Assembly (NCBI GenBank): GCA_964017185.1
Contig: OZ024870.1
Location: 58,096,312 to 58,160,311, forward strand
DNA: 64,000 bases
From: Rugalucina vietnamica
Lineage: Eukaryota > Mollusca > Bivalvia > Lucinida > Lucinidae
Direction: 5' to 3'
A program made the translations under genes and the position numbers. This document shows positions 55,002 to 64,000 of the stretch, in pieces. Under the pieces are notes generated by a model that saw only the letters and a program-made list of their open reading frames with translations, had not been told where the DNA came from and searched no databases. Positions within the stretch are counted from its first letter, which is position 1. The number at the start of each line of letters is the position of its first letter.

Positions 55002-57145
55002 ACGGTGAATCAACGGGGGTTAATCGGAAAAATGTGAAGCATCGGGCGATGTGTCGGTGAGACATCGGGATTTGCACTAGATAAAAGGTATGTTGTTTGT
55101 TTACTTCTATTTTGAAGCGAAAGATAAAAATACTGCAGAAAATAAAAACAAATCGAACACTTGCAGGAGCTGTAAGGGTCTTTGATGCAGCCCCGGAAAC
55201 CCGAAAATTGTTGAAAATGTATTTTGTTTAATCGCCACAGTGCGCCCCATTTTACTACTCAAACATTTCAGTTGACTTTCGGTTGTATTTTTTGTTTATT
55301 TTTATGCTTACATCGAAATACGAATGTAAACAACCTCAATTCAGATTGGTGAATATAGAAAAGTAAGCACCTGATTATCAACCTTCAGAAAATTTGTAAA
55401 AAAGACTGGGAAAATCGAGATTCAGCCGGGTGATTGATTATTTGGTGAGTCTCCGGGCAAGTTGTGTGTGTCGCCGGGGAGCAACCAAATTTTGATGGAA
55501 AAAAAAAACTTTATTTTCTTAATTCTAGCCAGTACATGAGTGTTGTATTTTAACTTTTAGTTTGAGTGGGATCATATCTATCCCAATTACGGATGCTATA
55601 AACACACGTTAATCACCGGCAGTGATGAGAACTCGGACGTTCCTCGTCCGCAGCGTCCGTCATCGCACTGTTCCATATATATAGTTTTTTTTTCGCTGGT
55701 TAAATGAAGCTGAAGCAAATAAAAACGTGTAAGACATAATTGGAAAAGATACTGTCTCCAATTCTTAAATTTCTTCGGTTGCCGATTTGAAGACTGGGAA
55801 AATAATCACAGTAAACGCAGGTCCAATCTTTGGAAATAACATGGAACAGTATCTATTGGAATAGCTTCTTTCCCAAAATTATCAGGGTCTGAAATGACCC
55901 CTCTGATGTCTACCGCTGAGGTGCCAGATGATTGCGTGTCGAAGCTTAACGTTTCTTGTGAGATCTAGGGACAAAGATACCACAGTCACAGTCCCCGCTA
56001 GTAGAGCGTGGTAGCTGAAGCGGTAGAGCGTCAGACTGTCACTCTGGAGCGAGAGGTCTAGGGTTCGAGCCCCGCACGGGTCACATGTTGGCTACTGGCC
56101 TTGTAAATCAGGGGTCGTGTGTTCGATCCCGGGCTTCTCAAGTCTATCGGATGAGACTTTAAAACGAGGCCCCTTCTCCATATGACCTGACAGCTGTTGA
56201 GTGGGAAGTAAAACACCAATCAAACAAAGAAACAAATATTTCCGAAAATATTTCCAGATGTCGTTGGCAGTTAACGGACGGCTCATCGGAACTAAAATTG
56301 CAATTTGGTGATGACGCTATGTTTTTGCTCAAAATATTACTGGACTTTACAAAATTACTACAGTTGGGGTTGAGTTTAAAATGAATATATATACATGTAC
56401 ATATTTTAAACAACAAACGGTAATCCGTTTGGGAACGATTTTCACACAAGTGCGCCTGGCACTGGCAATGATTCAGGTGAACGCTAGCATTTTGCACTTG
56501 TCGGTCTAGCACTTTAATTTCCCAACAAGAAAGGGTCGAAGATGATGCGGAATATGAAATTACCGGGTCGAAGATGACACGGAATATGAAATTACCTTGA
56601 TCAAAAATAGCTCTAGAGTGTTTATAATCGGAAATTAATGCAATAAGTTTTGAATGCCCGATGACTCACAAAATTCGCCCCGTTGTCTCACACAACTTGC
56701 CCGATGCTTCACATTGTGTAAATGCACCTAGCATTAAATCCCTTTGCAATGTTTGGCGAGATTTTATTTTTTGTGGGAGTTTTCCAGTATACTATTATTC
56801 ATTTGCAAATACCAACGTGACCTTCTTGGTCCATTTCTTTTACTAGAAAATCAAACGAAAATGTGTTTTCGTGGCATGAAATGCATGCCCTCTAAAATGG
56901 GGCGCACAATCACGCGTTTCTTGGAATATTTATTTACAAACTGTTAATATAATAAAGAACAATAATGATTTCTACAGCTCCTGCAGCAAACAGAATTTTG
57001 ACATGCAACGTCACCCAGCAATGTCGGAAAAAAACAAAAAGAAGATGAAAACTACGTACCGTGTCGCCATTGTAAATCCCGATGTCTCACCGACACATCG
57101 CCCGATGCTTCACATTTTTCCGATTAACCCCCGTTGATCCACCGT
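55002..57145. mobile_element. 2.1 kb TIR/fold-back element inserted in the Gypsy element
   Basis: Inverted repeats of about 73 bp with a single mismatch: ACGGTGAATCAACGGGGGTT..., TGAAGCATCGGGCGATGTGT..., ending ACATCGGGATTT; the mirror is at 57073-57145. The next 11 bp outside (GTATT.GAAAA) also mirror each other. No transposase is recognised, so it is non-autonomous. The high arm identity suggests a fairly recent insertion. A SINE sits at 56003-56245. The rest has no recognised content. Confidence 0.85.
56003..56245 (+). repeat. tRNA-derived SINE with two tRNA-like parts
   Basis: The first part (about 56005-56082) has box A TAGCTGAAGCGG, an anticodon-arm-like CAGACTGTCACTCTG (GTC, as in tRNA-Asp) and box B GGTTCGAGCCC. 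The second (about 56088-56150) has CTGGCCTTGTAAATCAGGGG (TGT, tRNA-Thr-like) and box B TGTTCGATCCCGG. Then a GAGTGGGAAGTAAAACACCA tail with CAAACAAAGAAACAAA. The acceptor and T stems do not pair well, so neither part is a working tRNA gene. Confidence 0.75.
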
Positions 57146-57499
57146 TTTTCGAATACACCGTTTCCATAGGTTGAGTATATGAGCCGGTGGAAACAGAAAC
57201 TTTTGAGAGAGTAAATTCCCTTGGTACAGAGAGCATTGCAAATGATGATACCCAAAATAATGATACCTCACACATTGAAGATTTGATTGCTCGTAGCTCT
57301 GAAAACCTTTCTGTGTCGCAAGCAGAAAAGATGGCTGCTCTATTGCGTGCATTTAAAGATATATTTTCACGATCTTCGCACGACCTCGGTTCTTCTGGGT
57401 TAGCAGAACACACCATTAGAACAGAACCAAACTGTAAACCTTGTGTACCAAAGACCATATTGAATTCCATTACCAAAGCAAGAATTTGCCAGAAAAGAA

Positions 57500-58660
57500 A
57501 TTGAGCTTATGGCCGAGAAAAATCTTATCGAGCCTTCTTGTTCGCCCTGGAGTTCGCCAGTCGTCTTGGTACCAAAACGAGATGGCAGCACCAGGTTTTG
57601 CATTGATTACAGGAAATTGAATGAGGTGACAATTCCAGACAAGCACCCATTACCTAACCCAGAAGACACCTTGGGAGCGCTCGGAGGATCGAAATGGTTC
57701 TCGACTGTCGACTTGAAATCGGGCTTTCACCAAATCTTGATAAAAGAAACTGATAGGTCGCTAACTGCTTTCTCGATTCCTGGCAGTGGTTTATGGCAGT
57801 TCCGCGTACTTCCTTTTGGTTTAATAAACTCGGGAAGTGTGTTCGAGCGTCTGATGGAAAGGGTATTTGACAGATTGGCATTCAAGTTTCTGCTCATCTA
57901 TTTAGATGACATCATCATATACTCAAAAACATTTGAGGCTCACTTGGGAAATTTGCGTGAGGTGTTTCAGAGGCTTTGTCAAGCAAACTTGAAACTCAAT
58001 CCGAAAAAATGTAGCCTTTTTGCGGAGCGTGTTTCCTTCTTGGGCCATCAGGTTTCCGAGGCTGGTATAGAAACCGACCCTGAGAAAGTTGCAGCCATCA
58101 AGGATTGGCCGCAGCCCAAAACTGTCAAAGAAGTGCGACAATTTGTTGGATTGGCATCCTATTCCATGAAATTCACTCCTTCATTTGCTACGGTGTGCAA
58201 ACCTCTGCACAAACTTACTGAAAAAGACCAAAAGACCAAAAATTTCTCTGGAATGATGAGACTCAGTCCGCCTTTGACACCATCAAAAGACTTCTAACCA
58301 CAGCACCTGTTCTCAGCTACGTAGACCCTGAGGGAACTGGCTTTGTGTTAGACTGTGACGCGTCAAATGTTGGTATAGGCTCTGTACTTCATCAGCTGCA
58401 AAATGGTGAAGAAAGAGTTATTGATTATTTCAGTAGATGTTTGACAAGAGCAGAGAGAAAATATTGCACAACACGGAAGGAACTTCTGGCAGTTGTCGCA
58501 TCAGTAAAACACTTCCATACTTTCTTGTACGGCCAAGAATTTGTTATTAGAAGTGATCACGGAAGTTTACGATGGATTATGAACTTCAGAAATACTGGTG
58601 AAGGGCAGTTAGCTCGCTTTCTTGAAACGCTCGGCTGTCGCCCTATTCATTTAAACTGAA
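57500..58660 (+). mobile_element. Ty3/Gypsy reverse transcriptase and RNase H regions (fossil)
   Basis: The RT part shows SPVVLVPKRDGSTRFCIDYR, the FLLIYLDDIIIYSKTFE active-site block and SLFAERVSFLGHQVSEAGI. The RNase H part shows LDCDASNVGIGSVLHQ and VIRSDHGSLRWIMNF. Their order and sequences are typical of metazoan Gypsy elements. Confidence 0.9.
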
Positions 58661-59929
58661 ATTTCATGCAGGCAGAATGAATTCCAATGCTGACGCCGTC
58701 AGTAGACGACCTTGTTATGCAGACAATTGTCCGTATTGTGAACGATACGAAGCCAAATACTGCCCAGACTTGAGTGAAAATCGTAGCTCTAAAACAAGTG
58801 CAAAAATTGAGACTGATGAATGTGTACGGAAATTGAGTTACGCAGAGCAAAACTGCTCAGAAAATGGTGCTCCATGTAGATATCAGTGTCACGACTATGT
58901 ATGTACACAAACCCAAGTCATGGCAACTGACACTGCTGATATAAAATGTCTGACATGTAGACGGTATGGTACTACTGATGATATTGTCTCTAATGAGATG
59001 CAAAATGATGATGCCAGATTATATTGTAGCAAGGACAGTGATCCTTATGCTTGTATTGGGCCCATATTTAATGACGACACATTGACTGGTGGAGAAGCAT
59101 GCACCACCAGTTCTTTAGGCCAAAGAGTTACATCGGGGGTCTCGGACGAGACAGCACCTAGGGAGTTTACTTATCGTGCTCCCTCACCTGTCAGGAACGC
59201 ATGTAATGACACGGTGGATGAAAGAACTCACAAAATTCATCATGTTTCTTGTGTTCGTCCTGATATACGGTGCAGCCAGGTGGCGCACCATGATGACTGG
59301 CTTGACAGATTTGAAGAGGAGCCTTTGTTTGGGTACTTATTTGAATCAGAACAGCAAGAGGTTGCTTAGGTCTCCTCTCAACTTGATAGCACTGATGACA
59401 GTTTCACGCTGTCACATGACAGGGCTGTTGAGAGAAAACCAGGCACCTTATTTGAAAGAGTATCAGATTGCCAGAATGTTGGTCATGCAGGCATGTTACC
59501 AACAAGGGAAGTAACTCATGAGGATACTGTGCACCATCCTGGTGAGGATTACCTACCCTGTGAGAGTAAACTTTCAATTAGACACCCCTCAGATCTTCTT
59601 TAAACTGGTCTTTCTTGTAGTACCAAAACAGTGACAGCAACTGTAAAGATACAGTAAATGAGTGTACAAATCAGAGCACAAAGATGAGCTCAAGAGCAGT
59701 TGACGGTGCAAGTGTAAACAGAGCAGAAATCAGTCAGGAAAGCATTCGTTTTGAGCAAGCGAATGATCCTATATTACAACAATTACTTCAGTGGAAGAGA
59801 GCCGGAAATAAGCCTGACTGGGCTATGATAGCACATTGTTGAAGAGAGCTCAAAATCTATTGGTACCAATGGGATACCATAGAAATCAAAGATGAAATAC
59901 TTTGTAAGAAGCAGTTTACAGTAACTGGC

Positions 59930-61058
59930 ACAGATTACTTGTACATTATTCCTACCTCATTGAGGAAGGAAGTTTTCAGACACTTACATGAATATATAAC
60001 AGGGGGACATCTTGGTAGAAGCAAAACTTACGATAAGCTCAAACGACGCTTCTATTGGTGCAATATGCACCGAGATGTTGCATATTGGTGCAGAATTTGC
60101 CCAACTTGTGGTCCAAGGAAATTACCACCAAGACGCGCCAAAGCCCCTATGAGACAATATAATGTTGGCTTTCCAATGGAAAGAATAGCTATTGATTTGA
60201 GTGGTCCATACCCAGTATCGAAAAAGGGTAACAAATATTTGATGGTAATCTCAGATTATTTTACCAAATGGACTGAAGCCATTTCGTTACGATCGCAAGA
60301 AGCCACTCATATTGCTGAGAATCTTGTAGAGAAATTCATTTCTATATTTGGGGTTCCATTGCAGCTCCACACGGACAGAGCCACAAACTTTGAATCCAAA
60401 GTTTTTCAAGAAGTTTACAAACTTCTCGGTATTGATAAGACACGAACCACACCGAGAAGACCACAAAGTGACGGTATGGTGGAGCGTGCAAATAGAACCA
60501 TCCAAAATATGATTGCTTCGTACGTATCAGACAAACAGGATGACTGGGACGAGCACATACCATTACTTATGTTAGCCTATAGGTCATCTGTTCATAAAAA
60601 TTGGGTGTCTCGCCCGCCATGATGACGTTTGGTCGTGATCTCACTCTTCCTATTGACTTGGCTTTAGGTCGTCCTGTAAAAGATGAGAGAATTTGTGCGA
60701 CTGATCATGCATATCAGTTAGAACAAAAATTGATTGAAATACATGAATTTGCGAGAAAACATATGAGCATCGCGAGCGACAGCATGAAGCGCAAATATGA
60801 CTTGAAAACAAATTACAATGAGTATAAAGTTGGTGATCCTGTTTGGTGTTTTAAACCGCGAAGACGAGAAGGGTTTAATCCTAAACTCCAGGCGCACTGG
60901 AAGGGACCAATGGTTGTTGTTGAATGTTTAAATGAGGTACTTTACAGAGTAAAATCTGGTCCAAAAGCTAAACCTGAGATTGCGCACCATGATCATATGT
61001 ATTCGTACTTATGTGATGATAAACCAACTTGGTTTAAAACAGATGAATCAATGGTCTA
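59930..61058 (+). mobile_element. Ty3/Gypsy integrase region and C-terminal tail (fossil)
   Basis: A zinc-binding H/C segment (HLHEYITGGHLGRSKTYDKL, CRICPTCGPRK), the catalytic core (RIAIDLSGPYPVSKKGNKYL, PLQLHTDRATNF, RRPQSDGMVERANRTIQ) and a basic C-terminal domain (GDPVWCFKPRRREGFNPKL). No chromodomain seen. Confidence 0.88.
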
Positions 61059-61059
61059 A

Positions 61060-62489
61060 GGGAGACAACTAGCAAATAAATTTGCAGAAATAAATGATAA
61101 ACCAAATGGTTGATTTAAAAATTTGATTAGTGTGCCAACCAGCCACACATATATTCTGTTGAAATGTTGTTGTTATTTCTGTTCTCGTTACTTGTTTTTA
61201 TAGAACGAGGAAGGTATGTATGGTTTGAAGAATTATATGATTCCATGCTGTTGTTTCTATTGCAAATGAGATTTGAAAAGAATCTCTTTGTTATATGTTG
61301 TTATTTACAGAAAATTGGTATTGCAAACTGACAACAATGTTTGCAATAAATTACTTACACCAAGTTGTTCTGATGTCTGTACTCTAGCTGTGGTGTCTGT
61401 GTAAATTATCGGGTTATTGAGCTGAAAAATATATGCATAGTCGATACACAAACCAATGGGACAGCAAACATAATTATTGAGTACTAGCACTTGAGTTTGT
61501 GTGACGATTATTTGCAAGCAAATCACTTTGTAAATTGAATATACTTTGAAAATCAAAGTTCATTGAAACACGACGAAATGTTGTGACATACTTGAAGAAT
61601 TGTCATTGCATGAATGAACCATCTACATGTATTGAAACATTGTAACATTGTATTTAAACGAATTATTTGAACATTTGAAGTTTGCACCTTCTTTTCACAG
61701 TAGAGCACAACCGTTAAATCGAAATACAATATCTAAAACGAGATATGCCTAATAACCATATATTTCGAACGAAATATACCCTATTATAATATATCTAAAT
61801 TGACATATAATATGTCAATCTAAATATCATTATATTTTTCGATCGAGATATATCATTTCCTTCATCTGAACACGTGATCATTTTGCGTAATGCGCAGTCT
61901 GTCATCGAGTTTCGCATAGCGCGAAGGTTTGAATTTTGTGCAGAAACAAATTTCCAACAAAAAATCCAGCGTCACCGAAAAGTTCACCAGGGAAGTTATG
62001 TACAGTTTGGATTTGAATATGCTCGTCGTCCGATTTACATGAGTAAACACTATTTTACTTGCTGAACATAACGACATAAAGCGCTAGGGAAACTCCAAGA
62101 AGTGTTAATTATATCTAAAATGTTTGGACTGGTTAGATTTTATGACTTAACGTCCATATCAGCAATTTTTCAGTCATATTGGGAAGGAGCCAACGCTTTC
62201 TGTATGTAAACCAGGAGTCAAGGGAGCTTAAAATTTTGCCCAATGGCTCTTCATGACAAGCCTTGATAACGTACGATCTCGCCGGCGACCTCTCTGTACG
62301 TAAATAAATCATTCTTCTTCTTCTTCTTCTTTCTTTCTTTCCTTTCTTCTCACTTCTTTCAAAGAGTGACTCTACCACAATGCCACGCAACAAGCATTTA
62401 CCTCGGTGGCTGCAAATGAAACCAGCGATCTCTCAAAGCTAACTTAACTGAACGAATAAGGATGGCAAACCGATGCGACTTTGCCCATT
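61060..62489. other. No recognised gene; AT-rich palindromes and (TTC)n
   Basis: 61715-61860 has repeated ATATCTA, GATATA and CGAAATATA motifs in both orientations. 62310-62345 is a TTC/TTTC tract. A TGTGCCAACCAGCC at about 61130 could be an LTR start, but no partner was found. Confidence 0.45.
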
Positions 62490-62752
62490 GGGGCCGCTGG
62501 AAATAGATGGGCTGCCAGACAGAGCTTATAATTGAGTGATCGACCACACGATAACTGGTTAACCATTTAGGTCTGAAACTGCCTAGGAAAAGTTATAAGC
62601 TTTAGTTGTGTGGTTATTTTGTCTTCAGCACGTACTTTTCAGCATGTCACGACATCTCAATGTTGGGTAGAAGTCCCATTGAAAGGAGGCATCATCCCAA
62701 TATGACCATAGATTAGATGTTGACTTGAACGTAAAGCAACACATTCAAACAA
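62490..62752 (+). repeat. SINE-like repeat, tail-forward copy
   Basis: GGAAATAGATGGGCTGC, CACGATAACTGGTTAACC, GGTCTGAAACTGCCTAGGAA, CATGTCACGACATCTCAATG, AACGTAAAGCAACACATTCA then AAACAATAAACC. Confidence 0.7.
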
Positions 62753-63035
62753 TAAACCTATATGATCGAATCCCGGGATCGAACAACATATTCACACTCG
62801 TCTCACAAATGCTCGCCGCGGGGCTCGAATCAACACTGAGCGGTACCATGATGCAACTCGGCAAGGGGCAGTAAAATTCGGTTGCAGTTACGCTACATGG
62901 CGATGGGTATATCCTCCGGGGAGTTAATATGCCTTGCTCAATGACAACACGGTGCTGCCAGTGCCACGGTGATCGATCCCATGACCTCTCGATTCGGATT
63001 CCCATGCTTTACCACTACGTCATCACGCTCACTAT
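62753..63035 (-). repeat. tRNA-like SINE, minus strand
   Basis: Read on the minus strand from 63033: GTGAGCGTGATGACGTAGTG, GTAAAGCATGGGAATCCGAA, and box-B-like GGGATCGATCACC, followed by a second region ending with GTTCGATCCCGGG near 62770. Box A/B spacing is tRNA-like but the stems are not convincing, so it is a SINE and not a gene. Confidence 0.5.
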
Positions 63036-63044
63036 TTATTCTTA

Positions 63045-63366
63045 TATATGTTTGTTGGTCTGTTTGTTTGTTTATTTGATTTGATGTTTAACGTCCCAGT
63101 CAAAAGCTAATGGTCATGTCGGGACGCTGCCTCGATTTTTATGGGACTTTTACCAAAAATTAGGACGTCATGACATCCAATAAGAGCTTCGAATAAAACC
63201 ACCAAACTATACCAACAGGGCTTGTATGTGTAGATAGACTGACATGAACCACTTTTCCTGGGCAGGCTCAGACCTGAGCGGTTAACCAGTAATCAGATGG
63301 TCAGTCAGTAGCGAAGAAGCTTTGCTTGGAGGCACAAGCAGCCCATCTATTTCTTTTAGGTCCCAA
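63045..63366 (-). repeat. SINE-like repeat, full copy
   Basis: (TTTG)n, ATTTGATGTTTAACGTCCCA, GGTCATGTCGGGACGCTGCC, GGGCAGGCTCAGACCTGAGC, AACCAGTAATCAGATGGTCA, GGAGGCACAAGCAGCCCATC. Confidence 0.78.
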
Positions 63367-63479
63367 TGGAAGGACAGTAAACGAGGTCTCAACACACAGG
63401 AAAATAGCTGCAACATATAAGCCAAACGCGCGCCGGGTGTGTTGAGAATAATGTAGAATTCAACATTCGTCAGGAGCAC

Positions 63480-63860
63480 ATCGGAGACACGTTAGAAACG
63501 CGTTACATGCGCAGTTTGTACGCTTAGTGTACGCCTCGGTGTACGTTGCTGTAGGTCGGTGCGCACTCCACGCGCGTATGGACTCAAAAGACTTTTTAAG
63601 CATGCTTAAAAATTTTTTCGAATCTCGGCGTGATACGGTCGTGTGTCTAAGCTGGAAACCACTGTCACTCGGTTAGTACCATCTACAACAGGTTAGCCAG
63701 TTAAATATGTTTCGAATAAGTTCCACGCGCGTTACAGACGCATTGAATACGCTTTGAACGCGTTTGGCACATTTTTTAGACACGCCATATTTGTTCAGTA
63801 ACATGCCCCAAGCGTGTATGAGACGCGCGTTTAACGTTTGCTGCGCGCTTATAGAGCCTG
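63480..63860. repeat. CpG-rich degenerate repeat (ACGCGTT/TACGC motifs)
   Basis: Dense, irregular ACGCG, GTACGC, GCGCGT and AACGCGTT motifs, like the blocks at 15880-16680. No coding sequence. Confidence 0.5.
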
Positions 63861-63867
63861 CTTAGTA

Positions 63868-64000
63868 TTTGTTTGTTTGAATTGATGCTAAACGTCCCAG
63901 TCAACAGCTAAAGTCATGTCGGGACGTTGCCTCCATTTTATGGGACTTTTAACCAAAATGAGGATGTCATGACATTCAACAAGTGCTTAAAATATAACCA
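63868..64000 (-). repeat. SINE-like repeat, cut by the window end
   Basis: TTTGTTTGAATTGATGCTAA, CGTCCCAGTCAACAGCTAA, GTCATGTCGGGACGTTGCCT, CATGACATTCAACAAGTGCT. Confidence 0.75.

Larger units (their letters stand above)
53119..61059 (+). mobile_element. Ty3/Gypsy LTR retrotransposon, degraded, with a nested TIR element
   Basis: A fossil element. Parts in order: primer-binding-site-like sequence (about 53120), gag region (about 53419-54930), reverse transcriptase (about 57500-58250), RNase H (about 58340-58660), a cysteine-containing spacer, integrase (about 59930-60600) and its C-terminal tail to 61058. The pol order RT-RNaseH-integrase identifies Ty3/Gypsy. It is broken: besides the 2.1 kb insertion at 55002-57145 there are roughly five or more interruptions. 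LTRs were not matched to each other, so age cannot be read from them. The still readable pol domains suggest a moderately old copy rather than an ancient one. Confidence 0.88.

Noticed and set aside
56005-56082. tRNA-Asp gene
   Set aside because: Boxes A and B are present, but the acceptor and T stems do not pair, and it is joined to a second tRNA-like unit and a SINE tail.
53404-61059. Gag-pol open frames as host genes
   Set aside because: Domain order and sequence are those of a Ty3/Gypsy element; treated as a fossil.
61125-61150. Start of a 3' LTR (TGTGCCAACC)
   Set aside because: A similar TGTGCCAAC occurs near 51460, but the following sequence does not align, so the pairing is not supported.
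62935-63033. tRNA gene on the minus strand
   Set aside because: Box spacing is tRNA-like but the stems are poor, and it is part of a longer repeat-like unit.

Overview
The window looks like a piece of an AT-rich, transposon-dense marine invertebrate genome, most likely a mollusc and probably a bivalve. This rests on genes with introns and animal-type splice sites, and on interspersed repeats that I associate with bivalve genomes: the AGCTCACCTGAGCC / GGTCCTCTGG element with CCAAGATGGCCGCC-containing internal tandem units, and SINE-like repeats with (CAAA)n tails. There are no bacterial-type operons, CRISPR arrays or rRNA genes. The species assignment is inference.

Two host genes can be supported, both Golgi carbohydrate sulfotransferases. 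On the minus strand (5704-6564, with a probable small upstream exon at 6665-6742) lies the catalytic exon of a CHST8-14-type enzyme, closest by eye to chondroitin 4-O-sulfotransferase (CHST11). On the plus strand (17086-40278) lies a multi-exon CHST15-like gene (N-acetylgalactosamine 4-sulfate 6-O-sulfotransferase), with eight recognisable coding exons from signal anchor to stop codon. In vertebrates these two activities act in sequence to make chondroitin sulfate E. The two genes are divergent and about 10 kb apart, which is the most interesting functional feature of the window.

Almost everything else is repeats and mobile elements. 1-1672: minisatellite array. 1680-5170: a palindrome-bearing TIR element (family P) split by a mariner-type MITE, then SINE-like copies. 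5171-7945: the CHST11-like gene between two TGACGTCA fold-backs, then microsatellites and tandem repeats. 8288-15488: MITEs, a reverse-transcriptase fragment, and a 2.7 kb Helitron2/HINE-like element inserted in a SINE-like repeat. 15500-17085: CGTA-rich degenerate repeats. 17086-40278: the CHST15-like gene, whose introns hold MITEs, a degraded LINE, several 3' tails of one retroelement family, two large HINE-like tandem-unit elements and a fold-back element. 40295-43500: another HINE-like element starting 17 bp after the stop codon, a long-TIR mariner-type element and small MITEs. 43675-47340: a three-level nest (retroelement tail, reverse HINE, forward HINE). 47350-51400: AT-rich DNA with little recognisable content. 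51400-61060: a degraded Ty3/Gypsy LTR element carrying a 2.1 kb TIR insertion that contains a SINE. 61060-64000: SINE-like copies and CpG-rich degenerate repeats.

The nested insertions reveal target-site behaviour directly. HINE-like elements enter T-runs without duplicating them. One retroelement tail has a filled site and an empty site side by side with a TTCA duplication. Two different rolling-circle-like elements sit at the same A-run of two copies of the same host repeat.
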